64,000 nucleotides of DNA from Chryseobacterium sp. SORGH_AS_0447 (GCF_030818695.1 NZ_JAUTAR010000001.1:2598501-2662500); one strand, 5' to 3'; positions 16,389 through 25,493 are shown, counted from the first letter of the stretch. Notes: generated from the sequence alone by a model not told the origin. A program made the numbers and translations.

Positions 16389-17573
16389 TTATTTCCTTAC
16401 AAAACTTGCAACATCATCGGCAGAAACCGTGTTTCCTCCTAAAATAATCAATCTCTCCACAACGTTTCTCAACTCCCTGATATTTCCGGTCCATGATAAT
16501 GCTTTTAAAGCCTCAATTGCTTTGTCGTCGAACTTTTTCATTGCAGTACCGTGTTCATCAGCGATCAATCCGGAGAAATGTTCAACCAATAATTTGATAT
16601 CTTCTTTTCTTTCATCCAAAGACGGAACGTAGATCTCGATTACAGACAGTCTGTGGTAAAGATCTTCTCTGAATCTTCCAGCTTCTATCTCCTTCTGCAT
16701 ATTTTTGTTAGTTGCTGCAAGAACCCTTACATCAACTTTTATTTCCTTGTCACTTCCCACAGGAGAAACTTTGCTTTCCTGAAGCGCTCTCAATACTTTT
16801 GCCTGGGCAATTAAGCTCATGTCTCCGATCTCATCCAGGAAAATCGTACCGCCGTTGGCCTGCTCAAATTTTCCCTGTTTATCCTTGATAGCACCTGTAA
16901 AAGATCCCTTTACGTGTCCGAACAGTTCGGATTCGATAAGTTCTGAAGGAATAGCGGCACAGTTTACTTCCACCATCGGACCTCTTGCCCGGTCACTCTG
17001 GTTGTGAATAGCATGTGCTACCAGCTCTTTTCCGGCACCGTTCGGTCCGGTGATCAGAACCCTTGCATCAGACACCGCAACCTTCTCGATCATCTCTTGG
17101 ATCTTCTTTAAACCTGCCGACTCACCGATCATCTGGTACTTTTTGTTTACCTTTTTCTTCAGCGTTTTGTTTTCGGTCTGAAGGTTTTTATTTTCCTTCT
17201 TCAGCGTTTCTTTAGCTAAAGCATTTTTTACACTGGTAATCAATCGGTTGATGTCAATCGGTTTGGATATGAAGTCGTAAGCCCCTTCTCTCAGACAGGA
17301 AACGGCAGAATCAATATCCGCATGTCCTGAAATCATGATGAAAGTGGATTCCGGTTTTAAGGCTAAACTTTGTTTCAAAAGTTCGGTTCCGGAAAGCTTA
17401 GGCATTTTGATGTCGGAAATAATCAGCGCGAAATCTTCTTTTTCGATCTGCTTATAGCCTTCAAGTCCGTCTTCGGCGATTACAAATTCATATTCGGTAA
17501 GTTCGTCAGATAGGATACTTTGGAGTACTCCTGAGATTGCTTTTTCGTCTTCTACAATAAGGATTTTTTGCAT
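16389..17573 (-). CDS. Sigma-54-dependent response regulator (NtrC type) without a Fis DNA-binding domain
   Basis: The receiver domain (1-120) has Asp54 as phosphoacceptor (IISDIKMP) and Lys in FISKP. A short coiled linker follows, then the AAA+ domain with Walker A TGPNGAGKE, sigma-54 contact loop GSFTGA (usually GAFTGA), Walker B GTIFLDEIGD and late GNIRELRNVVER. The protein ends about 25 residues later, directly after the AAA+ domain, so the usual Fis-type helix-turn-helix is missing. At 394 aa it is shorter than a typical NtrC of about 450-470. Such activators can work without a DNA site, directly on the sigma-54 holoenzyme. The ATG at 17573 is chosen over 17612 because MQKILIVEDE is the classic receiver start. 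It lies downstream of yggS on the same strand. Confidence 0.9.
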   Translation of the reverse strand: MQKILIVEDEKAISGVLQSILSDELTEYEFVIAEDGLEGYKQIEKEDFALIISDIKMPKLSGTELLKQSLALKPESTFIMISGHADIDSAVSCLREGAYDFISKPIDINRLITSVKNALAKETLKKENKNLQTENKTLKKKVNKKYQMIGESAGLKKIQEMIEKVAVSDARVLITGPNGAGKELVAHAIHNQSDRARGPMVEVNCAAIPSELIESELFGHVKGSFTGAIKDKQGKFEQANGGTIFLDEIGDMSLIAQAKVLRALQESKVSPVGSDKEIKVDVRVLAATNKNMQKEIEAGRFREDLYHRLSVIEIYVPSLDERKEDIKLLVEHFSGLIADEHGTAMKKFDDKAIEALKALSWTGNIRELRNVVERLIILGGNTVSADDVASFVRK

Positions 17574-17629
17574 AGTTGCAAATTTAGATTTTTTTGATTG
17601 AATTATTAGCAAAAACCGTACCTAATCCA

Positions 17630-18289
17630 CTATTGAGAATAATCTCGTCTGCCGAAAATCGCAGAGCCGACGCGGATGGAATTGGCCCCGCATTCGATAG
17701 CCACCGGGAAGTCATCGCTCATGCCCATGGAAAGAGTTTCGAGCTTTGTCAATTGATTTAATTCATCAAAAAGATTTTTCAGCGTTAGAAATTCCTTCCT
17801 GACCTGTTCCTGGTCGTCTGTAAAAGTAGCCATTCCCATCAGTCCGGTGATTTTGATATGCTGGAATTCACCGCTCAGATATTGTTCAAACAATTCTTTG
17901 GCTTCGCTAATCTCCAGTCCGAATTTACTTTCTTCCTCCGCAATTTTTACCTGAAGCAGAACGTTGATGGTGCGGTTGTTTTTTGCGGCTTCCTTATTGA
18001 TTTCGCGGATCAGCTTTTCAGAGTCTGCACTCTGGATCGTATCGATAAATCCGGCGATGTATTTTACTTTATTGGTCTGAAGGTGCCCGATGAGGTGCCA
18101 CCGGATGTCTTTCGGAAGGAGAGGATACTTCTCGGTGATTTCCTGGACTTTATTTTCACCGAAAACTTTTTGCCCCAGATCATAAACTTCCTGAATGGCC
18201 GATACCGGATGGGTCTTTGAAACAGCCACCAACTGTACCCCGGCAGGAAGCTGACTTTTAATATTGTTGTAATTTTCCTGAATACTCAT
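17630..18289 (-). CDS. YggS family pyridoxal phosphate homeostasis protein
   Basis: This 219-aa single-domain TIM-barrel protein binds PLP through Lys in LVAVSKTHP (about residue 25). It also has the family motifs FGENKVQE, WHLIGHLQTNK and GMSDDFPVAIECG. The family keeps the free PLP pool balanced and has no known catalytic activity. It lies 56 bases upstream of the sigma-54 activator on the same strand. Confidence 0.95.
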   Translation of the reverse strand: MSIQENYNNIKSQLPAGVQLVAVSKTHPVSAIQEVYDLGQKVFGENKVQEITEKYPLLPKDIRWHLIGHLQTNKVKYIAGFIDTIQSADSEKLIREINKEAAKNNRTINVLLQVKIAEEESKFGLEISEAKELFEQYLSGEFQHIKITGLMGMATFTDDQEQVRKEFLTLKNLFDELNQLTKLETLSMGMSDDFPVAIECGANSIRVGSAIFGRRDYSQ

Positions 18290-18435
18290 ACCTGCAAATT
18301 TCGGATTTTTTAAACGAATATTCCAGTATTCTTATTTATTTTCATAAATAATTGGTTGAATAAAATGATGAAAATCTTAAGTTGGAATTAATCCCTTTTA
18401 CTTCTTATCTCTTTGGCTTTACTATCGGCAGAAAA

Positions 18436-18468
18436 AACTTCCAGCCTCCAGCTTCCTTCTTCCAGCCT
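18436..18468 (+). repeat. Dispersed repeat family A, copy 1
   Basis: The 33-base element begins AACTTCCAGCCTCCAGCTTC and ends TTCCAGCCT. Similar copies are at 22522, 35771, 38965, 39783, 49602 (reverse) and 55306. It lies just after the stop of the flavin monooxygenase gene. Confidence 0.7.
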
Positions 18469-18476
18469 ATTAAATA

Positions 18477-19595
18477 CTACATTTCCAGTTCCACTACACG
18501 TTCCACCAACTTCCGGTTGAAACTTTCCGGAACCATTCTCATCAGGAAGTTTCGTAAGGCCGTTGCTTTTTCCCATTGGGAGAATTGTCCGAGCTTCCAG
18601 CTGGTATCGACCACATAATCTACTTTGTTTCTCCTGATTTTCTGAAAATCTTCAAAAGCCTGATTGAAATGATCCGTACGTTGCAATAATTTCCCGATTA
18701 CATAAGCATCTTCAATCGACTGGCAGGCACCCTGGCCAAGATTCGGAGTCGTGGCATGGGCGGCATCACCGATCAGACATATGTTCTCAGAATACCATTT
18801 CGGGATAGGAGCGAGGTCGATCAGATCATTGAGGATTGTATTTTCCGGAAGGGTAGCCTGGATGATATCAATTATCATCGGATGAAAACCGTGAAAATGT
18901 TCCGCAATGCTTTGGTCACGCTTATGCAATCCTTTATTGACAACGGCATACCAATATATTTTTTTTCCGGTCATTTTCACGAAACCGAATCGTCTTCCTT
19001 TTCCCCAGGCTTCAATGGCTTCCCGGTTATATTTTTCAGGAAGATCAAATTCCACCAAACCGCGCCAGCAGATCTGCCCGGTTTCCCGGATCCTTCCGGC
19101 CTGCAGGATCTGGGTCCTGATCTTTGAATGAATGCCGTCGGCTCCGAAAACAATCCGGCTTTCGATTTCATTGCTGTTTTCAAAACGGAGCAGATAATTT
19201 TTCTCTTTCCTTATGTTAACCAATGAATGTTGAAGGTTAATTTTTTCAAAACCGATGTTTTCAGCGAGAATCCTTTGCAGATCCGCCCGATGGATAGCGA
19301 CATTGCAGGAATTGTATTTCTTTTCCAGGGCAAGAACATGGGTGGTTGAAATATTTTTCAGGTGCTGATCGGTAACGGAAACCCCGTGAATTTTATTCCC
19401 TGCTTTTTCAATCTTTTCTTTCAATCCCAGCTGATCAAAAATCTGCATAGCGTTGATGGCCATCATAATCCCGGAGCCTACCGGTTTTATTTCCGGGGCG
19501 GATTCGTACATGGTAAAATCCAGATTTTGGCTTTTCAGGATATTCGCGAGGGTTAGGCCCCCGATTCCGGCTCCGATGATGGAAATAGGGTTCAT
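18477..19595 (-). CDS. FAD-dependent aromatic-ring-hydroxylase-type monooxygenase
   Basis: This 372-aa protein of the PHBH-like group has the N-terminal Rossmann motif IIGAGIGGLTLANIL, the middle motif VFGADGIHSKIR, and the FAD-binding motif LIGDAAHATTPNLGQGACQS near residue 290. Family members hydroxylate aromatic or polyketide substrates with NAD(P)H and O2; TetX-type enzymes also belong here, but I see no specific sign of tetracycline activity. It starts two bases after the lipoprotein gene, which makes it the last gene of the four-gene operon 22239-18477. Confidence 0.9.
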   Translation of the reverse strand: MNPISIIGAGIGGLTLANILKSQNLDFTMYESAPEIKPVGSGIMMAINAMQIFDQLGLKEKIEKAGNKIHGVSVTDQHLKNISTTHVLALEKKYNSCNVAIHRADLQRILAENIGFEKINLQHSLVNIRKEKNYLLRFENSNEIESRIVFGADGIHSKIRTQILQAGRIRETGQICWRGLVEFDLPEKYNREAIEAWGKGRRFGFVKMTGKKIYWYAVVNKGLHKRDQSIAEHFHGFHPMIIDIIQATLPENTILNDLIDLAPIPKWYSENICLIGDAAHATTPNLGQGACQSIEDAYVIGKLLQRTDHFNQAFEDFQKIRRNKVDYVVDTSWKLGQFSQWEKATALRNFLMRMVPESFNRKLVERVVELEM

Positions 19596-19597
19596 TA

Positions 19598-20206
19598 TTA
19601 TTTTGCATTTTTCAGCTCGTTCAGCAATTGATTCTGTTTTCGAATGAAATGTTCGAGGCTGTCTGTTTTTAAAGGATGGGCATTCTGGTATTTTTCGATT
19701 TCAGGCAATGTTTTTCTGATTTTAAATAGGGTATAGCTGTCGTGAATTTTTTCTTTGTTTTTATCAATTGCTTCAGTCAGTTCTTTTATTTTTATGATTT
19801 TCAGATTATATTTTTTGGCACTTGCTTCAATCTCTTTTACAATTGCTTTTCTCGAAATTGAATCACTTACGGATTTAGCCAAAGCCTCCGCATCATTGTA
19901 GTATGTTTCGGATTTGTTAATAACCTGATCGTATTTGGAAGTGATTTTATCGGTTCTATCATCAATTTCATTGATTCTGTTGTCAAGTGATTGAAGACCT
20001 TTATCATTTGTTAGCAATTCCTCGTAAATCTGGTAGACCATGTTGTATTCTCTTGACGAAAACCTCGTTCCTTTCGTGATGGAACCTGAAACCGAAGATT
20101 CCGAGTTGTCAACAGCATTTTCAACTAATGGTTTGTTTTCAGATCTGTTCTCGTTGCAGGAAAAAATTAGTAGAGATAGAGTGGCAATGAGTAATATTCT
20201 TTTCAT
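19598..20206 (-). CDS. Coiled-coil lipoprotein of unknown function
   Basis: This 202-aa protein has a lipoprotein signal (MKRILLIATLSLLIFSC, Cys17 after the lipobox LIFS). From about residue 50 it is a long charged helical region likely to form coiled coils. No domain was recognised. It is the third gene of a tight operon, nine bases after the oxygenase-like gene and two bases before the flavin monooxygenase. Its link to the oxygenases is positional only. Confidence 0.7.
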   Translation of the reverse strand: MKRILLIATLSLLIFSCNENRSENKPLVENAVDNSESSVSGSITKGTRFSSREYNMVYQIYEELLTNDKGLQSLDNRINEIDDRTDKITSKYDQVINKSETYYNDAEALAKSVSDSISRKAIVKEIEASAKKYNLKIIKIKELTEAIDKNKEKIHDSYTLFKIRKTLPEIEKYQNAHPLKTDSLEHFIRKQNQLLNELKNAK

Positions 20207-20215
20207 GATATGTAT

Positions 20216-21016
20216 TTATGGTTTAATTTTGTTTTCGGGAATCAGAAGATCTGCAGGATTTACCGTGTAAAACAATTTAGGATAAGTAAAGTCCAACGAT
20301 CGGTTTTCCTGGCCGCGCAGCTGAAAAAATTCTTTTTCTTCTTCTTCGTCAGCTAAGGTTAATCGTTCCCCTTTTGAAAAATAAGGTTGAGTATCTTTAA
20401 AGGTTATAAAAGTCTTTGAAGTTCTGAAGGTAATTCCAAGCCATCTGTTATCAATATCATTTTTAAAATTCTGCTTTGAATTCAGGATAATTTTATGCTG
20501 AAATTTCTTATTGGTTTCCACCGAAAATAAAACGACAGAATGGTGATCCAATACAATTTCAGATTCCTCTTCGGTCATTTTGTTTTTGATGACCAGTTTT
20601 CGCAGCTGATTTTCCTGCAGAATGGTTGGGTTTTCATAACAGGAAAACAAGGCAATAAAAGAGCGATCTTCCAGGTCAAGTGCCTGGTCGGAGTGAAATC
20701 CCATTTTGGAATAGGAAGAATCATATACTTCAATTAGAGCATTATTAAAATGCTGTTCAAGCAAGTCTATTTTTTCTAATGAAATTACTTCATTTATTTT
20801 TTTAATAATAGAATAGTGTATATCAGAAAATACATTTGCAGGAATATTGTATCGTGTTGTGGTTCTTACTATCGCTATATTTACACTGTCTTGTTTTACA
20901 AGATGATTACCAAGTCTGCCTTTTCCCGTCGCTTCAAAATCAGCGGAGTTCATTAGACCTTCACATAAATTCTGTTCCGTAGACAATGTTATTTTATAAA
21001 ACCCGTGAAAATTCAT
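20216..21016 (-). CDS. Putative 2-oxoglutarate/Fe(II) oxygenase, AlkB-like (266 aa)
   Basis: The C-terminal half reads as a double-stranded beta-helix oxygenase. The Fe-binding HxD is at His108-Ser-Asp110 (GFHSDQALDLEDRSFIALF), the distal His174 is in KFQHKI, and Arg191/Arg198 in NRWLGITFR stand where AlkB-type proteins bind 2-oxoglutarate. The region HSVVLFS just before His174 also matches the fold. The upstream gene product shows the same succession, so the two look like diverged paralogues. Its ATG overlaps the upstream stop (TAATG), which indicates translational coupling. The substrate could be a nucleic acid base, a protein or a small molecule. I know no named family for it. Confidence 0.6.
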   Translation of the reverse strand: MNFHGFYKITLSTEQNLCEGLMNSADFEATGKGRLGNHLVKQDSVNIAIVRTTTRYNIPANVFSDIHYSIIKKINEVISLEKIDLLEQHFNNALIEVYDSSYSKMGFHSDQALDLEDRSFIALFSCYENPTILQENQLRKLVIKNKMTEEESEIVLDHHSVVLFSVETNKKFQHKIILNSKQNFKNDIDNRWLGITFRTSKTFITFKDTQPYFSKGERLTLADEEEEKEFFQLRGQENRSLDFTYPKLFYTVNPADLLIPENKIKP

Positions 21017-22239
21017 TACAGTAAAGGTTTTTCATAATCGCCCAGATTCATGCTGAAATATGTTTTTTTGTATTCCACCATATTTTCCGTCATGTTTTCT
21101 TCATAATAGGAATTCCGAAGTTCAGCCTGCATTTCCGGAGTCATATCTTCTAGTTTTACATACTGACCTTTATCATTGATGTATGTCTGATTATCTTTGT
21201 AGACGGCTTCAAGATTCGAACAGCGAACAACATATCCCATTCTTATCGGAATCTGATCGACTCCCAAAATGGATGGACGAATTTCATGGGTATAAAGCCT
21301 ATTCGTAGAAAGTGGAATTATAAACGCAGAATCAGGGTATAAAGTAACCGTAAATTCTTTTTGCAGGGATTGGTCTTCAACAGCCTTCTTGAGCCTGAAA
21401 TGAAGTCTTGTCAGTGCGCTGGTCTGTTTATAGCAGATGTCAAATCGATCCGTTTCCGATGGCTTCAAATGTTCGGAATTGGAACCATCATAAAAAGTAC
21501 AGAACGCGATTAGTCCTTCTTTCGGCATGTCCTTCGTCTTGTCCGAATGGGCTTTAATCTTAGCTTTTACTTCCTTTTCAGTATCCGTAGTTTTCTTTTT
21601 ATTTTCGTAGATCTGCACCAAAGCATGGTTCAGATCGGTTTTGTATTCAAAAGTTTCCTTGGCACATTGATTAAGTAAAGCGATAATTTTACGGTCTGTT
21701 TCTCTAAAATTATCGGTTGGACCTGTGAGATTACTGGAACATCGCAGAAGATTGAAGCATAGTGCCTCTTCTCCTTCTTCAGTGGATTCTTTCATCACCT
21801 TACTCAGATAGATGCCTTTTCTCAATGCTTTTGCTTCTTTGTTGGATTCGGTAAGCTCCTGAAAATGATGTTCGGATTTTACCTTTTCGAAAACATTGGC
21901 TTCATGAAAAAGCTTTCGGAAATAAACGCCTGCATTGCTGACGATAATAGGAACCTCTCCGATACCCACCAGCTCTGATTTCCCTTCATGAATGTTTTCG
22001 TAATTTACCGAAAATTCTTTGATGATATGAAGGAAATGGCTGTTTCCAACAAGGTTATTTAAATCCCCGCAGATGTATATTTTTTTATCCTTAAAATTCG
22101 CATTTAAATTATCAACTATAGTTCCGCAGAAATTATCGATTAGATACTGAAGTTCTTGATTATTCTCCTGACGGTTGTTTAATACAACAAGAATATTTTT
22201 ATGTATTGCTATTTTGTTTTCCACTGAATGGTTATTCAT
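21016..22239 (-). CDS. Putative 2-oxoglutarate/Fe(II) oxygenase-like protein with N-terminal extension (407 aa)
   Basis: Residues 1-190 form an extension I do not recognise. The C-terminal part has His231-Ser-Asp233 (KAHSDKTKDMPKEGLIAFCTFY), His318 (RLYTHEI) and Arg333-x5-Arg339 (RMGYVVR), which fits AlkB-like 2-oxoglutarate/Fe(II) oxygenases. The next gene shows the same sequence of elements: HSD, a hydrophobic strand, STN/ETN before the second His, and KDxQ after the second Arg. No signal peptide is present. It is the first gene of the four-gene operon, with nothing obvious to identify the substrate. Confidence 0.6.
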   Translation of the reverse strand: MNNHSVENKIAIHKNILVVLNNRQENNQELQYLIDNFCGTIVDNLNANFKDKKIYICGDLNNLVGNSHFLHIIKEFSVNYENIHEGKSELVGIGEVPIIVSNAGVYFRKLFHEANVFEKVKSEHHFQELTESNKEAKALRKGIYLSKVMKESTEEGEEALCFNLLRCSSNLTGPTDNFRETDRKIIALLNQCAKETFEYKTDLNHALVQIYENKKKTTDTEKEVKAKIKAHSDKTKDMPKEGLIAFCTFYDGSNSEHLKPSETDRFDICYKQTSALTRLHFRLKKAVEDQSLQKEFTVTLYPDSAFIIPLSTNRLYTHEIRPSILGVDQIPIRMGYVVRCSNLEAVYKDNQTYINDKGQYVKLEDMTPEMQAELRNSYYEENMTENMVEYKKTYFSMNLGDYEKPLL

Positions 22240-22454
22240 TTTTTTAATTATGGGATGAAGATAGTTTAAAATTTTAAATGTTTAAAATCTATATCCATGA
22301 AGTTTGTATTTTCCTTTTTTAATACAAAGTGATTGTCCGTTACTTGTAATGAAAGGAAGCAAAGAAAGGATCAGCAAGCTGATCTGATAAAGCATATGCA
22401 TAATCCGTCTGATTTTTTCCAGGTGCTTAACTGATGGCTAATCATAAACAAAAT

Positions 22455-22490
22455 AAAAAGAGAAAGTCCAAAAGCAGACCCTCTCTTTTT
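22455..22490 (-). terminator. Terminator of the secreted lipoprotein gene
   Basis: On the minus strand a 14-bp stem (AAAAAGAGAGGGTC with GACTTTCTCTTTTT, two G-U pairs) is followed by TTTTTATTTTG. The stem pairs fully only on this strand. Confidence 0.75.
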
Positions 22491-22521
22491 TGATATAATT
22501 TTAATATAACGTAAGATTGAA

Positions 22522-22554
22522 AAACTTCCAGCATCCAACATTCTTCTTCCAGCC
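22522..22554 (+). repeat. Dispersed repeat family A, copy 2
   Basis: AAACTTCCAGCATCCAACAT followed by TCTTCTTCCAGCC matches the other copies of the family. Confidence 0.7.
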
Positions 22555-22592
22555 ATAATCTCAAGTTCACATTAATTCACCTTCAAAGTTTT

Positions 22593-23843
22593 CTATTCAT
22601 ATTTGGAAAAATCAACCGCAAATATACATCGGTTCACTTGGCTTCCGTTTTGTGCGCCTGCGTTGGGCTCAAATTCCGTCAGGCTCCACAGGTAATTGTA
22701 TTGAGATTCATAGTAAAGGGATTCCACTCCGTAAGGCCATCGAAAGCGTACCGTATCATCGGCACCATCGGTGTAGCGGGCCAGTCTTGCATTGGATCCG
22801 TAAGAATTGCTCGGAGATCCGGTGCACGAAAGCCAGGTTCGGTTTCCTTTTCTGAATACACCCTGTATTCCATGGGCATGATTATCGGTGAAAAGGCTGT
22901 TTTTCGGTGTAACGGATACAATTCCGGTATTCTGGAGGGTTCCGTTGGCATCAACAGGAAATCCAAAGACTTTGGGAACAATGGAAGCATCCGCACTGCC
23001 GGAGTAATATTGTCCGGTCCAAAACTGGGTGCCTTCATCATTTACCTGAATTGTCGAGAATGGATTAGCATTGTTGATTTTCTGATATCCCGTCTGAGGT
23101 AGAATATACCGGTAATTGAAAGCGAACAAATTCCCGTTGGAATCTTTACCGCATTTGTTATTGGTTGTATCGCCGGTGGTTACTTCAATGATTTTATTCA
23201 GATCGAATACACGGACTCCCAGATTCGTACTGCTGATATAAAGTTTACCTTTAAAATAAGCCATTCCACCGGCATGTACATTCAGCGGGGCATACGAAGA
23301 ATATTGTGAATAGTCTGTCGGAGCTGTCGGAATATCGGGCTGCACCAGAAGGATATGACGGTAAGTAAGATAAGTGCTTGAACTTGGGCTGATGTCGATC
23401 AGGGTAATGCGCGACCCTTTGAATGCGGCTTCATCTTTGGCGTACCAGCTTACCAGAAGATAACGGACGCCGTCTTTGGTAAATCCTGCGATTCCCTGCG
23501 GTCTCCAGAGTGCGGTTGTTTCATCGTCGGTATTCCAGCGGATACCCCGTACCCGGTTTTCTTCAGGGATATTGAATCCATAGACTTCGGTATAAGCGCT
23601 TCCGCCTACGGCCTGGCGGTTTTTATTGATCTGTGACGGATTTAAGAAACTGAAACCGGAATTGATGTAGGTGCTGGTATCCACATAAGCATTAACACTT
23701 ACACTTGCATCCGCAGATGCTCTGCCAATATTGGCTTTTAAAGATTGCTCTTCTTCTATTGAAGTGATGCCATTGTTCTGGCACCCAACGCTGGTCAGCG
23801 CATACAACAAGAGCATCCATCCAAAAAATTTTTTCTGAATCAT
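22593..23843 (-). CDS. Secreted lipoprotein, probable beta-propeller-like protein
   Basis: This 416-aa protein has a lipoprotein signal (lipobox SVGC, Cys21). The rest is rich in Trp, Tyr and Gly and alternates short strands of the type GGMAYFKGKLYISSTNLGVRVFD, suggesting a propeller fold. Other recurring elements are WRPQGIAGF, NVHAGGMA, DNHAHGIQGVF and PYGVESLYYE; the His residues may form a binding site. I do not recognise an enzymatic family. It is monocistronic with its own terminator. Confidence 0.7.
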   Translation of the reverse strand: MIQKKFFGWMLLLYALTSVGCQNNGITSIEEEQSLKANIGRASADASVSVNAYVDTSTYINSGFSFLNPSQINKNRQAVGGSAYTEVYGFNIPEENRVRGIRWNTDDETTALWRPQGIAGFTKDGVRYLLVSWYAKDEAAFKGSRITLIDISPSSSTYLTYRHILLVQPDIPTAPTDYSQYSSYAPLNVHAGGMAYFKGKLYISSTNLGVRVFDLNKIIEVTTGDTTNNKCGKDSNGNLFAFNYRYILPQTGYQKINNANPFSTIQVNDEGTQFWTGQYYSGSADASIVPKVFGFPVDANGTLQNTGIVSVTPKNSLFTDNHAHGIQGVFRKGNRTWLSCTGSPSNSYGSNARLARYTDGADDTVRFRWPYGVESLYYESQYNYLWSLTEFEPNAGAQNGSQVNRCIFAVDFSKYE

Positions 23844-24073
23844 AATTAATAATTTACACTGTTTTGAATTGGATGCGAAGCTATCGGATTCTTACGTTAA
23901 CCGGATTTCGTCCTCATTAATTATGTATTAAATTTATGTTTCTGAAAAAAGAATTCGAAATAAACTGTTGTTAAATATCTTTGATTTTTATCTTATATGT
24001 TCTAAAATATACACAAGCCAATAAAAATCTCTTTGTGCCTGATGTGTTGCAATAAATTACCATCACCCATAAA

Positions 24074-24105
24074 AATAAAAAACGGAGCCTGAAAATCAAG
24101 CTCCG
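24074..24105 (-). terminator. Terminator of rpoD
   Basis: The arms cggagc (24083-24088) and gctccg (24100-24105) flank an 11-base loop. On the minus strand the stem is followed by TTTTTTATTTTT. Confidence 0.85.
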
Positions 24106-24127
24106 CGTATCTATGTATCGTTAAAAA

Positions 24128-24994
24128 TTACTTCCCTAAATAAGATTTCAGAATCTTACTTCTGGTGTTGTGCTTCAATCTCTTGATCGCTTTTTCTTTG
24201 ATCTGACGAACACGTTCTCTGGTAAGGTCGAAAGTTTCACCGATTTCTTCCAGGGTCATTGGATGTTTCCCGTTTAGTCCGAAATACAGTCTTACCAAAT
24301 CTGCTTCTCTTGGAGTCAGTGTATTCAATGCTCTTTCGATCTCGATCTGAAGCGATTCCAGCATCAGGTCTTTATCCGGGCTCGGAGATTCTCCTGAACG
24401 CAATACGTCATAAAGATTGGAATCTTCACCTTCTACTAAAGGTGCATCCATCGACAGGTGTCTTCCGGAGTTTTTCATCGATTCCTTGATGTCTTCTTCG
24501 CTCATGTCCAGAACTTCAGCCAACTCTTCCGGAGAAGGTGGTCTTTCGTTTTCCTGCTCAAGGTGAGCGTAAGCCTTGTTGATCTTATTGATGGAACCGA
24601 TTTTGTTCAGCGGTAGTCTTACAATTCTCGACTGTTCTGCCAAAGCCTGTAAGATCGACTGACGAATCCACCAAACCGCGTAAGAGATGAATTTGAAACC
24701 TCTAGTTTCATCATACCTTTTTGCCGCCTTCATAAGTCCTAAGTTACCTTCGTTAATCAAATCCGGTAAAGAAAGACCCTGATTTTGGTACTGCTTGGAT
24801 ACGGATACTACGAAACGGAGGTTGGCCTTAATTAATTTTTCCAGTGCTGCTCTGTCGCCCGCACGGATTCGCTGTGCCAAATCTACCTCTTCGTCCGCAG
24901 TGATCAGTTCCACTTTACCAATTTCCTGCAAATACTTGTCTAATGAAGCAGTTTCCCTGTTGGTTACCTGCTTAGTGATTTTTAATTGTCTCAT
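24128..24994 (-). CDS. rpoD: Primary RNA polymerase sigma factor RpoD/SigA
   Basis: This 288-aa sigma-70 factor contains regions 1.2 ([16 protein letters not shown]), 2 ([34 protein letters not shown]), 3 and 4 ([29 protein letters not shown]). Region 1.1 is missing, which is normal for the short primary sigma of Bacteroidota that reads TTG/TAnnTTTG promoters. The N-terminal [14 protein letters not shown] is the standard start in the phylum. Confidence 0.97.
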   Translation of the reverse strand: MRQLKITKQVTNRETASLDKYLQEIGKVELITADEEVDLAQRIRAGDRAALEKLIKANLRFVVSVSKQYQNQGLSLPDLINEGNLGLMKAAKRYDETRGFKFISYAVWWIRQSILQALAEQSRIVRLPLNKIGSINKINKAYAHLEQENERPPSPEELAEVLDMSEEDIKESMKNSGRHLSMDAPLVEGEDSNLYDVLRSGESPSPDKDLMLESLQIEIERALNTLTPREADLVRLYFGLNGKHPMTLEEIGETFDLTRERVRQIKEKAIKRLKHNTRSKILKSYLGK

Positions 24995-25189
24995 CTATTT
25001 TATCCTCAAAAAAGAGTTTCTATTATATTATACGTATGAAACGTCAAAAAGGTTACAGCAGGGACAGAAATTTTTCATTGAATTAAACTTGTTTTGAAAA
25101 ATTAGTTGTAAATTATGCGTTTTACCGTTCCGGAAAGCCGGTTTTATCTTTTGGATACTTGTCTTTCCTATTTTTTCAAGGAGCTTTTT

Positions 25190-25240
25190 CCCGCTTTCCG
25201 TTGCAATCTTTTTTTCCAAAAAAGGATTTCCACTGCAATC
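25190..25240. repeat. Intergenic palindromic element with flanking TGCAATC
   Basis: A T-run and A-run form the inverted repeat AATCTTTTTTTCC/AAAAAAGGATT (25205-25228), flanked by TGCAATC at 25202-25208 and 25233-25239. GGAAAGCGGG-like sequence lies outside on one side and a CGGGGC stretch on the other. It resembles a dispersed intergenic element, but only one copy is in this window. Confidence 0.4.
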
Positions 25241-25440
25241 GGGGCTAGGGCGGTAGCCGATGATTTTACACATCATGCAAAGACAACTTTTCGGCTTGCA
25301 GAATCACCAAAGCGTAACAGTCAATTCCTTCGTGTCAATGGTCAATCCGCTACGCTTGTCAATTTTTTCCTATTCTGAGTTGATAATTGACTACTAACTA
25401 TTGACCATTCATTTGCATCGCAAAATTCACTCTTAAAAAC

Positions 25441-25493
25441 CACCCCGTGAAAATTCTTTCAGAATTTTCGCCACCCCTCCTCTGGAGGGGAAT
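25441..25493. repeat. Two-hairpin intergenic repeat
   Basis: Two adjacent hairpins are visible: gaaaattct/agaattttc (25449-25457 with 25461-25469) and cccctcc/ggagggg (25474-25480 with 25484-25490), preceded by CACCCCGT. I believe similar units recur in flavobacterial genomes, but only one copy is here. Confidence 0.5.

Larger units (their letters stand above)
22240..22592. other. Intergenic region between two minus-strand genes
   Basis: This 353-base gap holds the upstream region of the oxygenase operon, the terminator of the secreted lipoprotein gene (22455-22490) and one copy of repeat family A (22522-22554). The only open frame (22371-22556) runs through the terminator and repeat, so it is not a gene. 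Confidence 0.6.

Noticed and set aside
18477..19595. Tetracycline-inactivating TetX
   Set aside because: It shares only general features of the flavin monooxygenase group; no specific sign supports a resistance role.
22371..22556. 61-codon ORF
   Set aside because: It runs through a terminator hairpin and a dispersed repeat and lacks family features.
25028..25378. Two ORFs on opposite strands between rpoD and the nuclease gene
   Set aside because: Both read through the palindromic element, and the apparent protein similarity they might show would come from the repeat.
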